Source: Symbiodinium natans
Lineage: Eukaryota; Sar; Dinophyceae; Suessiales; Symbiodiniaceae
Direction of reading: 5' to 3'
DNA length: 57,500 nt
Assembly (NCBI GenBank): GCA_905221605.1
Contig: CAJNDS010002283.1
Coordinates: 207,986 to 265,485, forward strand
Numbering within the stretch: the first letter of the stretch is position 1; each line of letters opens with the position of its first letter. This document shows positions 25,559-37,400 of this stretch, one piece after another. The notes beneath the pieces are model-generated. The model did not search any database. It had not been told where the DNA came from and was given only the letters and a program-made list of their open reading frames with translations. The position numbers were made by a program, and so were the translations under genes.

Positions 25559-28434
25559 CGAAAGAGAAAAAGATGGAGAGAGATACGATGAATAAAAGAA
25601 CCACACTCAGCTATTTAAAGGGTGTGAAGATGCTCCGGGGAGAATTCCCGGGCATCTTCAATCTTCAATCTTCAAACACAGGGCCGATTAAGCACTCCAC
25701 CTGCTGCTTAATCGGCCCTTGGATTGAAGATTGAATATTGAATATGCCGGGGAACTCTCCCCGGAGTATCTTCAACACCAAACCCCTGCCGATTAAGCAC
25801 TTCATCTGCCTAACCGGCCCAGGGTTGAGAATCTAGGATTGAAGGTGCTCCGGGGAGAGTTCCCGGGCATGTTCAATCTTCAAACCCAGGGCCGATTAAG
25901 CAGGTGGAGCGCTCAATCGGCCTTGAGGCCGAAGGATCAGGACTGAAGATGCGCGGGGAGAGCTTCCCGGCATCGTCAATCTTTAAGCTTCCAACCCAGG
26001 GCCGATTAAGCAGCTGGAGCGCTTACTCGGCGATGGGGTCCAGTAGTTCAATATTTCATATGCTCTGCTAAAGTCCGTAGCATTTTCAAGCCCCCCTCCC
26101 AAAGACCCATCTGTATTTTGGTGTTTGGGATACCGTAAACCAAAGCTAAATGAAAGGGAAGAAGTCCCTTTTTCCTCTGCCAATCTTCTTCCTCCCACTC
26201 CTCTCTTCCTCTCCTATTCCTTTCTTAGCATAGAGCATGGAGTGGTGAGAGGGAAGGGGTGAAAGCGGATGAGAAAAGTGACAGAGAGGGCAGGGCGAAA
26301 TCTTCATTTCCTTGCCTTTTTCGTCCCTCTCACCTCTCCTTCTCATCGTTCTCTTGCTTTCTCGTTTGAGAAGGATGTGGAAAGGAGGGAAGGGCAGGGC
26401 ATGGAACAAGGCGGGCGAAGGCGGAACACAGAGAGGGGGGGGGGGCGAAATCGAGTGAGAAAGGATGGAACAAGCAAGAAATGAGGAAAAAAAGAAGAGG
26501 AAGCGAGAGATACCCTATCCCATCCCAATGTTGCTGTGTCTCAGGGGCCTCGGGAGTTGGCAGGGGCTCCCGGGAGCCTCCCGAATGTAGGGGCCTTTAG
26601 AGGCTAGAGCTTCCAGTAGCATCCAACCCTCCCTCCCAGCTCGACATGAGACATTGCCTCTCCTCCCCTCCCTCACCTCTTCCTTTCCTCGCAGAAAGAG
26701 ACAGATCATAGTCCGCCATCTTATAATGCCCTTCCTTCTCCTTGCTTAACCTTGCCTTTTCTATCCCCCCACTTAATGGCAAAAGGAACAGAAGAGGAAA
26801 GGCTCATGGGCTGGACACGAGAAAAGCGAGAGCGGGGTCAAGGAGGAGAACGAACATGGAAAAGAAAGGAAGGAGAGCTAGAGGGAAGATAGAGAGATAG
26901 AGAGGAGAAATGAAGGACAAAGACCGTGGAAGAAAGGCGTGAGCAATGCTCGGGACATAAGTGTAAGGGGTGAGGAAAAGGAACAGTGGATAACAAAAAC
27001 AAGTGTCCTGCTTGACCCCTTTTTGTTCTCCAAGCGGCCCTCTTTTCACCATCGCTTCCTTCTTCCTCTCCTTCATTGTTTTTGTTTCCTTCACCCTGTT
27101 CCCCTATCTGTCGCTCTTTCACTGTCTTCCTTCTTCCTCTTCTCCCTAATTGTTGTCTCCTTCTCTTTGCTTCTCTATCTGTCTCCATCTCTCTCACTCC
27201 GGTGCCCCCCGGCGTTTTCTGTTCAATTGCTCATCCTTTCTGACTTTACGAGGCGGGCCCTGTACAAACGATGGGTCCTGTTCTGGACATGGTCCCGCAC
27301 TGCCTCTTTCCACACACTCCAAACCCCTCTGAGCCGCCCCAAGAGTTTCGGGCGGCCTTCAGAGAGCGTCTCCCAGGGGCCTCCAAGAGCCCCCATATTG
27401 CCAAGAAGAAAAACCACACAGAGACATGTAGAGAAGTAGTTACGAGGAGCTGGAGAAGTCCTCCTTCCATCATATCATTCCCTTCATTCTCCTTGCTTAA
27501 CCTTGCCCTTCTTCTACCCCCCCCCAGGGCCGCAAAAGGGACACAAGAAAGGGAGAGCGCAGAAAGCGGGCGCACGAAGAGCGAAAACGAAAGGAAGGAG
27601 AAAGAAAGCTTCTTAAAGACAATAGCATTCCGAAGAACAACGAAATCCTGTCATTTATTGAAATACTGGATGGACTCGTTGATTCCTTTTCAAATGAAGG
27701 GCTCTATCGTTCACGGTGTTCCTTAGAACAGGAGGGCCTTTCAGGACAACGCCCTCATCTGTATTCAACATAGGCAGGGCTACCTCTGATTAAGAATACA
27801 CGGAACGGTTCATTCTAAGAAAATAAACTCTCTCATTTCAATCGGAGCGGACGGACCCACTCATCTATCAAGAAAAGAGCCGAAAGCATTTGGGAGGAAT
27901 TAAAATACGAATGAGGGGCTATCGCAGTATCCTTTTGTCTTCTGACACGGATTCTTTGACAGAAGGGGTTCCTGCCTCTTGTTTCTTTCAAGAAAGGGAG
28001 ACTTTCGAGTGGCAAGTGGCGAACTCACGCCCACCCCAGTCTTTGGGGCCACTCTGAAAACAGCTTGGAGAGGACAGTTGCTTCTCTCTCCTTTTTCTGT
28101 TTCTCTATCTCTTGCTCCGTGTCTGTCGTTCTCCTTCCCTCCTTCTGCGAATCTGCTTCTTTCAATATCCACCAGGGCCCCGCCGTTTTCGGGTTCCTTG
28201 AAGGGGCTCCCTGAAAGGGCCTCCCAGGGGTTTGAGAGAAGACTGCGAAAGGGCAAAAGGGGACACTTCTTGAAGGATGTTGAATGGCAAGTAAAAAACG
28301 GGAGGGGCGAGGAGGAAAGAGGAAAGAACAAGAAGAAGGAAGAGGGGAAGAGAAAGGAATGATGGCAGGAAGGAGGGAAGGAGGCAGAGAAGGAGAGAGA
28401 CAGAGAGAGACAGAGACAAAGAGAAGAGAGAGGG

Positions 28435-28474
<40 letters not shown>

Positions 28475-31400
28475 GGAGAGACAGAGAGAAAGCGAGAGCG
28501 AAAGAGAAAAAGATGGAGAGAGATACGATGAATAAAAGAACCACACTGAGCTATTTAAAGGGTGTTAAGTCTTTTAGAGAGCCCATAATTTGAACATTTT
28601 GAATAATTGAATTCAGGTCTTCATTTTTTATAGTATTTTGAATTCAGGTCTTCATTTTTTCATAATATTTGGGAGGCTCAAGATATCACATTGGGCGCAA
28701 TCACTGTAACTGAACGATGCAAACAGTTTTAGTTATGGTTACCGCAAAATATTAAACTGTAGGGTGGAGACCAGAGACCTCAATCATACGATTTGTTTAC
28801 AAAAATGCACTTCTTGTAGCCTGGTAAAGATCTTGAAGCATTGAAAAAGTAAGACTGCAACAACGTTAAGGAACGTTGTTGTTTTGCAAAACCTTAAAGC
28901 ACCATCATTGCTTTAACGAAAAGGTTCGATTTGAACCTTGATATGTCCTCAACATCAAAAAACGAAAGGTTTGTTTATCAACCTGGTGCGCCTGCATTTT
29001 TGCGTAAACCCTAGTGTGTCCTAAACTTCAAAAACGACGGGATTTTTGTAAGCCTGGGTGTGCCCCCATCCTCGAAAACGAAGGTGTGTTTGTAAACACG
29101 TTCAAGCGAAAGGGTTTTAATTTGTTGTAAACCCTAGCATAGGGTTTTTGTCAGCCCTAGCGTGCCCTCAACCTCAAAAACGAAAGCTCCTTTTAAATAT
29201 TAAAATCTCTTAACATCCTTAAAACCTAGAAAATTTCAGCGTAGAAGAAGGCAAGGATTTTTCCAATCTAAAAAGGTGTCCCGGGGTCTCAGGGTTAGGG
29301 GGTAGGCGCTGAGGCTCTTAGGAGCTTAGGAGCTTAGGGTTTAGGGTTTAGGGTTTAGGGTTTAGGATTTCGGAGCCTAGGAGTATAGGGTTTGATTTAA
29401 GGTTTAAGGGTAGGCGCTTAGGCGCTTAGGAGCTTAGGAGCTTAGGAGGGTTTAAGGATTTAGGGGGTAGGCACTTAGGTGCTTAGGACCTCAGGAGCTT
29501 AGGGTTTAGGGTTTAAGGGTTTAGGGGTTTAGGGGTTTAGGGGGTAGGCGCCGAGGAGCTTAGGAGCTTTGGAGCTTAGGGTTTAAGGATCTACTAGTGC
29601 AGGGGGTAGCTTAGGAACTGGTTTAAGGTTTTAAGGGTTGAAGAAGTAGGCGCTTAGGCGCCTAGGAGCTTGATTTAAAATAGAAGAAAATCCTTAAAAT
29701 CCGTAAAAAATAAAATCCGAGGCGCCGAATTTGGTTTTAGGAGAAGCCCCAAACGATTTAAATTTTTAAAAATCCTTAAAATCCATAAAAAATAAAATCA
29801 AAATAATTTATTTTTTAAGGATTTTAAGGATTTTCTTCTATTTTAAAATGCATAAAATCCTTAAAAAATAAAATCAGAGGCCGAATTTATTTTTTAAGGA
29901 TTTTATGCATTTTAAAATAGAAGAAAATCCTTAAAATCCTTAAAAAATAAAATCCGAGGCCGAATTTGGTTTTAGGAGAAGCCCCAAACGATTTAAATTT
30001 TTAAAAATCCTTAAAATCCATAAAAAATAAAATCAAAATAATTTGTTTTTTAAGGATTTTAAGGATTTTATTCGATTTTAAAATGCATAAAATCCTTAAA
30101 AAAATAAATTCGGCCTCTGATTTTATTGTTTAAGGATTTTATGCATTTTAAAATAGGAGAAAGGCCGAATTTGGTTTTAGGAGAAGCCCCAAACGATTTA
30201 AATTTTTAAAAATCCTTAAAATCCATAAAAAATAAAATCAAAATAATTTATTTTTTAAGGATTTTAAGGATTTTATTCGATTTTAAAATGCATAAAATCC
30301 TTAAAAAAATAAATTCGGCCTCTGATTTTATTTTTTAAGGATTTTATGCATTTTAAAATAGAAGAAAATCCTTAAAATCCTAAAAAATAAAATCCGAGGC
30401 GCCGAATTTGGTTTTAGGAGAAGCCCCAAACGATTTAAATTCTTAAAAATCCTTAAAATCCATAAAAAATAAAATCAAAATAATTTATTTTTTAAGGATT
30501 TTAAGGATTTTATTCGATTTTAAAATGCATAAAATCCTTAAAAAATAAATTCGGCCTCTGATTTTATTTTTTAAGGATTTTATGCATTTTAAAATAGAAG
30601 AAAATCCTTAAAAGCCTTAAAAAATAAATTATTTTGATTTTATTTTTTATGGATTTTAAGGGTTTTTAAAAATTTAAATCGTTTGGGGCTTCTCCTAAAA
30701 CCAAATTCGGCCTCGGATTTTATTTTTTAAGGATTTTAAGGATTTTCTTCTATTTTAAAATGCATAAAATCCTTAAAAAATAAAATCAGAGGCCGAATTT
30801 ATTTTTTAAGGATTTTATGCATTTTAAAATCGAATAAAATCCTTAAAATCCTTAAAAAATAAATTATTTTGATTTTATTTTTTATGGATTTTAAGGATTT
30901 TTAAAAATTTAAATCGTTTGGGGCTTCTCCTAAAACCAAATTCGGCCTCGGATTTTGTTTTTTAAGGATTTTAAGGATTTTCTTCTATTTTAAAATGCAT
31001 AAAATCCTTAAAAAATAAAATCAGAGGCCGAATTTATTTTTTAAGGATTTTATGCATTTTAAAATCGAATAAAATCCTTAAAATCCTTAAAAAATAAATT
31101 ATTTTGATTTTATTTTTTATGGATTTTAAGGATTTTTAAAAATTTAAATCGTTTGGGGCTTCTCCTAAAACCAAATTCGGCGCCTCGGATTTTGTTTTTT
31201 ACGGATTTTAAGGATTTTCTTCTATTTTAAAATGCATAAAATCCTTAAAAAATAAAATCAGAGGCCGAATTTATTTTTTAAGGATTTTATGCATTTTAAA
31301 ATCGAATAAAATCCTTAAAATCCTTAAAAAATAAATTATTTTGATTTTATTTTTTATGGATTTTAAGGATTTTTAAAAATTTAAATCGTTTGGGGCTTCT

Positions 31401-34400
31401 CCTAAAACCAAATTCGGCGCCTCGGATTTTATTTTTTACGGATTTTAAGGATTTTCTTCTATTTTAAAATGCATAATATCCTTAAAACATAAAATCCCAG
31501 AAGTCCTTGAGGTCGAGGCCAAGCGCAGCGCCAAATAGACCCTAAAGGTCCTACGTACAGAGCCCTAGAGCCCCTAAACCCCTAAACCCCTAAACCCCTA
31601 AACCCCTAAACCCCTAAACCCCTGAACCCCTAAACCCCTAAACCCCTAAACCCTACACTCCCTAAACCGTAAACCTTGAACCCGAAACCCTTGACCCGAA
31701 ACCCTAACCCTAAACCCGCACGAAGTCGATGTAAATGGGAAGGCCCCATGCCCTTTCATGCGGCAATCTCCCGCGAAACTGACCGCCTAAAGTTTCACTA
31801 ATTCCTGAACAACATTCTTAGGGTTTGGGTTTAGGGTTGGGGTTTGGGGTTTAGGGTTTGGGGTTCAGGGTTTGGGGTTCAGGGTTGGGCTTCAGCGTTT
31901 GGGGGACCCCGGTTAGGGTTTAGGATTTCGGGTTTAGGGGTAGCCCCTTTCGTCCTTGAAGCCGAAGCCCTAGCCCTAAACCCTAAACCCTAACCCTAAG
32001 CCCTAAACCCTTAAGCCCTAAACCCTAGATCCTAAACCCTAAACCCTATACCCTAACCCCTAAGAATCCTGAGGCCCCCAAACCTTGAGACAGCCCTCTG
32101 CTTGCAGGAGAAGGAGATCCAACCCATGGTGCAGAAAGAGCCTGGGCTTTCAGGGTTTAGAGCTGAAGGGCTAGGGTTTAGGGTTTAGGGTTTAGGATTG
32201 AGGGTTTAGGGTTTAGGGTTTAGGGTTTAGGTCTTCGGGTGCATCCGTGCTGTGCAAACTTTACCGTCCACGCGACGAAATCGGTTGGCGCATCCACGGC
32301 TGGCGATGCATTTACGTGCATTGCGAGAGCATCCGATTACCAGAGCATCCAGGCCATGCGAAGTCCCGTCCACCACGACTTCTGAGCCAGGTCGCCATGC
32401 CGCCTCTTCTGCCACCTCCATGCCGATCTCAAATCAATTGTTTTGACGGTTCCAAGAAAAACCGTCGACGCCATGCCAGCCTGTGTTCAGGTGGATGTGC
32501 TGAGTGCTGATGGCATGTTTCATTGAAGTTTCAACTAGCAGCTAGCGTGTGAGGCCGTAGGTCGTAAGTCGTAGGTCGCAGGTGGCAGGTCGCAGGTAGT
32601 AGGTAGTAGGTAGTAGGTAGTTAGGGTGCTAGGGTGTTAGGGTTCAAAGACTTTGGGTTAGGCGTTCAGGGCTGTGCCGGATAGAAGATGGTGGTTGCAG
32701 GTTTAGGGTTTAGGGTTTACGGTCTGGGGTCTAGGGTTTAGGGTTTAGGGTATCTCCTGGGGTGTGTAGGGTTTAGTAAGCGTTTTGGTTGAGGGTTTCG
32801 GTTTCTCGCTTGCCTTCCTGACACGATGTCTATCACAACGATCACGAGATGTTCAGGGTTTTGCGGTTTTTGGGTTTTAGGGTTTAAGGGCTGAAGACTT
32901 AGGGTTTAGAGTTTGGCAACGCAATCCGTTGTTCCAAAGTATTAGGGTTGCACCACCCTCCCTGAAGAACCTTATGAGTCTAAGGTTGACAGTTTGGGTT
33001 TCGGGCCTGAAGCCCCAAACCAAAAAACAAACCAAACCCATTAAACCCTGAAACCTGCAGGCCCTTCAAACCTTTCGCCCGTGGGCCTTTGATTCGGTTT
33101 TAAGTGCCACTTTTACCTGCGACTTTGCAACCTTACACCCAACCTCTATTCACACACCCGCTAACCCTCTAAGCCCTCTAAACCCCTCAAGACCCTCTCA
33201 ACCCTCTAAACCCCCAAAACCCTCTAAACCCTCTAAGCCCTCTAAACCCTCTAAGCCCTCTAAACCCTCTAAGCCCTCTAAACCCTCTAAGCCCTCTAGA
33301 CCCTTAAGCCCCAAAGGTGCAGACCCTCTAGACCCTCTAAACCCCTTAAGCCCTACAAATCCTACAAACCCTCAACCCTATAAACCCTATAAGCCCTACA
33401 AACCCTCTAAACCCTCTAAACCCTCTAAACCCTGAAACCCTATAAACCCTATATCCCTAAACCCTACAAACCCTCTAAACCCTATAAACCCTTAAAGCCC
33501 CAAAGGTATAAACCCGACACCCCAAGCTCGTGCAGCCGAGGAGAGCGACTTCTACAAGAAGGCCCCACATCTTTGGGGCCTTTAGGGGCCCTCAAGGGCC
33601 TTTATACGGCGTTTAAGGGCCTGCCTTATTGGGGCCTTTGTAGGGCCTTTTTAGGGCCTTTATGAAGGTGTAGGGTTTAGGGGTTTAAGATTTTGGGTAC
33701 GGTTTAGGGGATCAGGGATTCGGGTTTAGGCTGGGCAGTGGAGGGTAGAAGCACCAAGCTTCAAACTGGAGCTCCTATACCCTGAAGCCTGTGAGCCCTA
33801 AGCCCAAAACACCCCAAGCCCCCAAATCCTAAACTTTGGAGCTCCCTAAACCCTAAACCCCAAACTCTATACCATAAACCCTTAGAAGGATGTTTCGCGC
33901 ATGCCTTGGAAGGCTTTCGTTTTCCTGGGCTTAGAGTTTCGGGTTTGGGGTTTTGCGCAGCAGTGGGCCGGCATTTTGGATCTCCAAAACCCTATAGAAG
34001 CCGAAGGTTCCATAGAATTCACTAGATTCACTAAAACCCTTAACCCTTAACCCTTAACCCTTAACCCTTAACCCCTAACCTTTAACCCTTAACCCTTAAC
34101 CCTTAACCCTAAGCCCCTTAACGCCCTGAACCCTATTTAAGCCCTAAGTAAACCCTAATTGCACCCGAATTAAACCATAGTCAAACCGTAATGAAACCCT
34201 AATGACCCTAATGACCCTAATGGCCCTAATGAAACCCCTTAAACCTCGAACACTCTAAAAAACCCCGGGAACTCACAGGCCATTGCAGACTTCGAGAACG
34301 AGCTCAAGACGTACCAGGGTGGTCTCAAGAAGGAAGCCTACTACTTTTACAAGAGACGCCCGGCTGCTCCTATGGCACGCCCTCCCCAACCCTAAACCTT

Positions 34401-37400
34401 AAACCCTAAACCCTAAACCCTCAACCCTCAACCCTCAACCCTCAACTCTCAACCATCAACCCTCAACCCTAAACCCTAAGCCCTAAACCCTAAACCCTAT
34501 TCCCTAAACCCTATACCCTAAACCCTAAACCCTAAACTCTATACTTGGTGAGCGGCTTCGTTCGGGGTTGGAGCTGATGCGACGAAGACTGCTGGAGGCA
34601 AGGCGCTTGCCCAGATCACTCCTAGGACCCAGAGTAGGCCCTCATGTTTAGGGTTAGGGTTTAGGGTTTAGGGTTTAGGGTTTAGGGTTTAGGGTTTAGG
34701 GTTTAGGGTTTAGGGTTTAGGGTTTAGGGTGTAGGGTTTCGGGGTACTAGGACTTTCGGGTTTGGGTTCTCTTATAACCAAAAAGGGGCACCCTTTTTAT
34801 TCCTAGGTTACTGCTGGGTCTAGACTCAGTGCTGCAAGGCCTTGTGCGAGAACGACATTTTGCGTAATCTTCGCCGAGGGTTCGTGGAGGAAGGCTGTTG
34901 CGAGTTCAATGTTGGGGTCAAGAGCTTCGAGGAGTATGACCTCAGTGTGCTCGAACAAGAGGTGTGACGCGGTACCCAGAGAGCGCCGATTTGCAGCTCG
35001 AGTACTTTGACACGCAGCTGAGCGAAGTCAAGAAGATGCTCGATGTTCACGCGGTGTACCTCTTGATCCCGCCCTCAGTCGGTCCTCGACCTGTGCGGCG
35101 TTTTGTTGACAGGCTTGCGTGCGACACGCATCATCCGCTAGAGTGGTTTTAGGAACCCCCCCCCCCCCCCCAAATGGGGTTCAGAATTTAGGGGATGTAG
35201 GGCTTATAGGGTTTATGCTCCAGGGTTCTAGACATTGGGTTTAGGGTTCAGGAGGTTTAGGGTTTAGGTATTCAGGAGGTTTCATAGGGTTTAGGTTTTA
35301 GGGGGTTTGCTGTGGGCAATTCAACCTACTGGAAACCGCCAGCCCCCAACCGTAAGCCCTTGACCTCAAGCGCAACCCTAAACTAAACCCGAAAAAAAGC
35401 AGCCTAAAACCCTGAGACCTGCACGATCAGCCCTAAAACACCCTGAAGCCGACACCCAAAACCCTAAAACCCGGAAACCCAGAACCCTAGAACCCTAGAA
35501 CCCTGAACCCTGATCATCAACTCTGAGCTTTAAACCCCGAACCCTGAACCCTGAACCCTGAACCCTGAACCCTGAACCCTGAACCCTGAACCCTGAACCC
35601 TGAACCCTGAACCCTGAACCCTGAACCCCTAAACCCTAAACCCTAAACCCTAAACCCTAAACCCTAAACCCTAAACCCTAAACTGAGTGAGCCCGGGGCC
35701 GTCGAGCAGGGCGAACGCGCCGAAGCCGGCAGGCGAGGCCGCTCCGGAGCCAGAAGCCCTCCGGCGGGCGACGGAGCTCCAGTCCCGCAGGCAGCTGCGG
35801 GCTGCGCGGTGGACCCGGCAGGTCGCTGGCGAGAAACCCGTCAGGTCGCCCTATAGATACCCCAAACCTTCGGGTAAAACATCGCAACCTCCTGCCCGTT
35901 GGAGGCCCCTGCCTGGGAGGCCCCTTGCCTGCAAGGCCCCTGCCTGGCCTGGGAGGCCTCTGGGAGGCCCCTTCCTGCCTGGCAGGTTCAGAGGCCCCTG
36001 GCCTGCCTGGGAGGCCCTGTTTGGGAGGTCCCTGCCTGCCCCTGCCCTTTCCTGCCCTGCCTGGGAGGCCCCTGCCTGGGAGGGCCCCACCTGGGAGGCC
36101 CCTGCCTGAGAGGCCCCTGCCTGCAAGCCCCTGCTTGGGGGAGGCCCCTGCCCTGGAGGCCTGCCTGGGAGGTTTCTGCCTGTGGAGGCCCCTGCCTGGG
36201 AGGCCCTGCCTGGGAGGCCCCTGCCTGGGAACCTAGCCTGGCAGGCCCCCTGCCTGGTCTGGGAGGTTTTTGCCCTTGCATGGGGCTCCTGTTTGGGAGG
36301 GTCCTGTGGGAGGCCTGCCTGGGAGGCCCCTGCCTGGGAGGCCCCTGCAAAGGCCTACCCAAAAGACCCCCCCTGTTTGGGAGGCCCCTTCGAAAAGTCT
36401 GAAAACCCTGAGAGGCCCCTGGCTGGGCCCCTCCTCTGCCTGGGAGCTGCCTGGGAGGCCCTTGCCTGGGAGGCCTGGAAGGCCTGCCTGGGAGCCCTGA
36501 CTCTGGCCTTTTTTGGTCTGAGGATTTTTGCAAGGGATCCAGATCCCCAGCCAGGACGCAGCATGCAAGGGCGAAGGCCAAACCTTCGGGTTTTGAAGTT
36601 TTAGAAAAACTTGCTGGGAGGCTGTGGCCCCCTGCCTGGGACTGGATCTGCTTACGCCTGAAAAACAGGCCTTGGCCTGAGGTGCCTGGCCCTTTCAAGC
36701 TAGGGATCCAGATCCCCAACAAGACGCAGCATCACCAAGGGCGAAGGCGGCAGCCAGCCCCAAGCCCAAACCTTTGGGTTTTTCACTTTTAAAATGATTC
36801 ACAAGGCCACCACGACTCCAACAAGGTCCAGCTGCAGCATCGAAGCCGAGCTTCTAAACCCAACCAATAGACAAGAGAAAAATAGCAAAAGCACGATCAG
36901 AGTTCAAAAGAACCCGAAACCCGTAGAGGTTAAGGCGAGGGTGGAGCGCCAGCGGGGGTGGGCTTATGCAACTCGGGGCGCGCGCCTGGGTGCTTTCAGC
37001 ACCAGCGCGCCCACTCATTAAGACACCCTAAACCCTAAACCCTAAACCGCAAACCGCTTGGTGTCTGGGCTTCCGCCCCCCACTTTGGCACACTGGCTTC
37101 GGAGGGTGCGGGCTTAAGGGTTTCCCGGTTTAGATTTTCGGATTTTAGGGTTTTAGGGCTTTAGGCTTTATTTAGGCTTTTAGGACTTAGGGTTTAGGGT
37201 CTTTAAGCATTTTGGGGTTTTTATCAGGGGCTTCGGGAGTTTCAGGGGCTTCCAGCGTTTCATGTGTCATTTTTCCTTAGCTTCTGGGGATTCTACGGCC
37301 TTCGCAGCTATTGGGTTCCAGGGCGTCTGAGCAAGTCCATTACCATAAACTTGGTGGCGGAATACATGTGTGTGTATAGTTTACATAATATATATATATA

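Larger units (their letters stand above)
18785..32107 (+). other. Intron 23, 13.3 kb, mostly non-telomeric insert
   Basis: Flanks are telomere-like (degenerate AGCCCTA to about 18905; 29.3-29.6 kb and 31.56-32.23 kb), but 19-29 kb is different: low-complexity CT/GA tracts, palindrome clusters, a large duplication and minisatellites. Many open frames occur on both strands, rich in serine, arginine or proline; none is a recognised protein. Stretch 18910-19440 is unique, AT-rich and without recognised coding. Confidence 0.75.

Noticed and set aside
29680-31495. Possible replication origin because of AT-rich palindromes
   Set aside because: No independent signal supports an origin; the structure is described as a repeat only.
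31508-31546. Short frame VLEVEAKRSAK before a stop
   Set aside because: Exons 23 and 24 join exactly without it; too short to support.
35687-36722. Open frames up to 244 codons, proline/glycine-rich
   Set aside because: They come from a 15-base minisatellite that is open in several frames on both strands.
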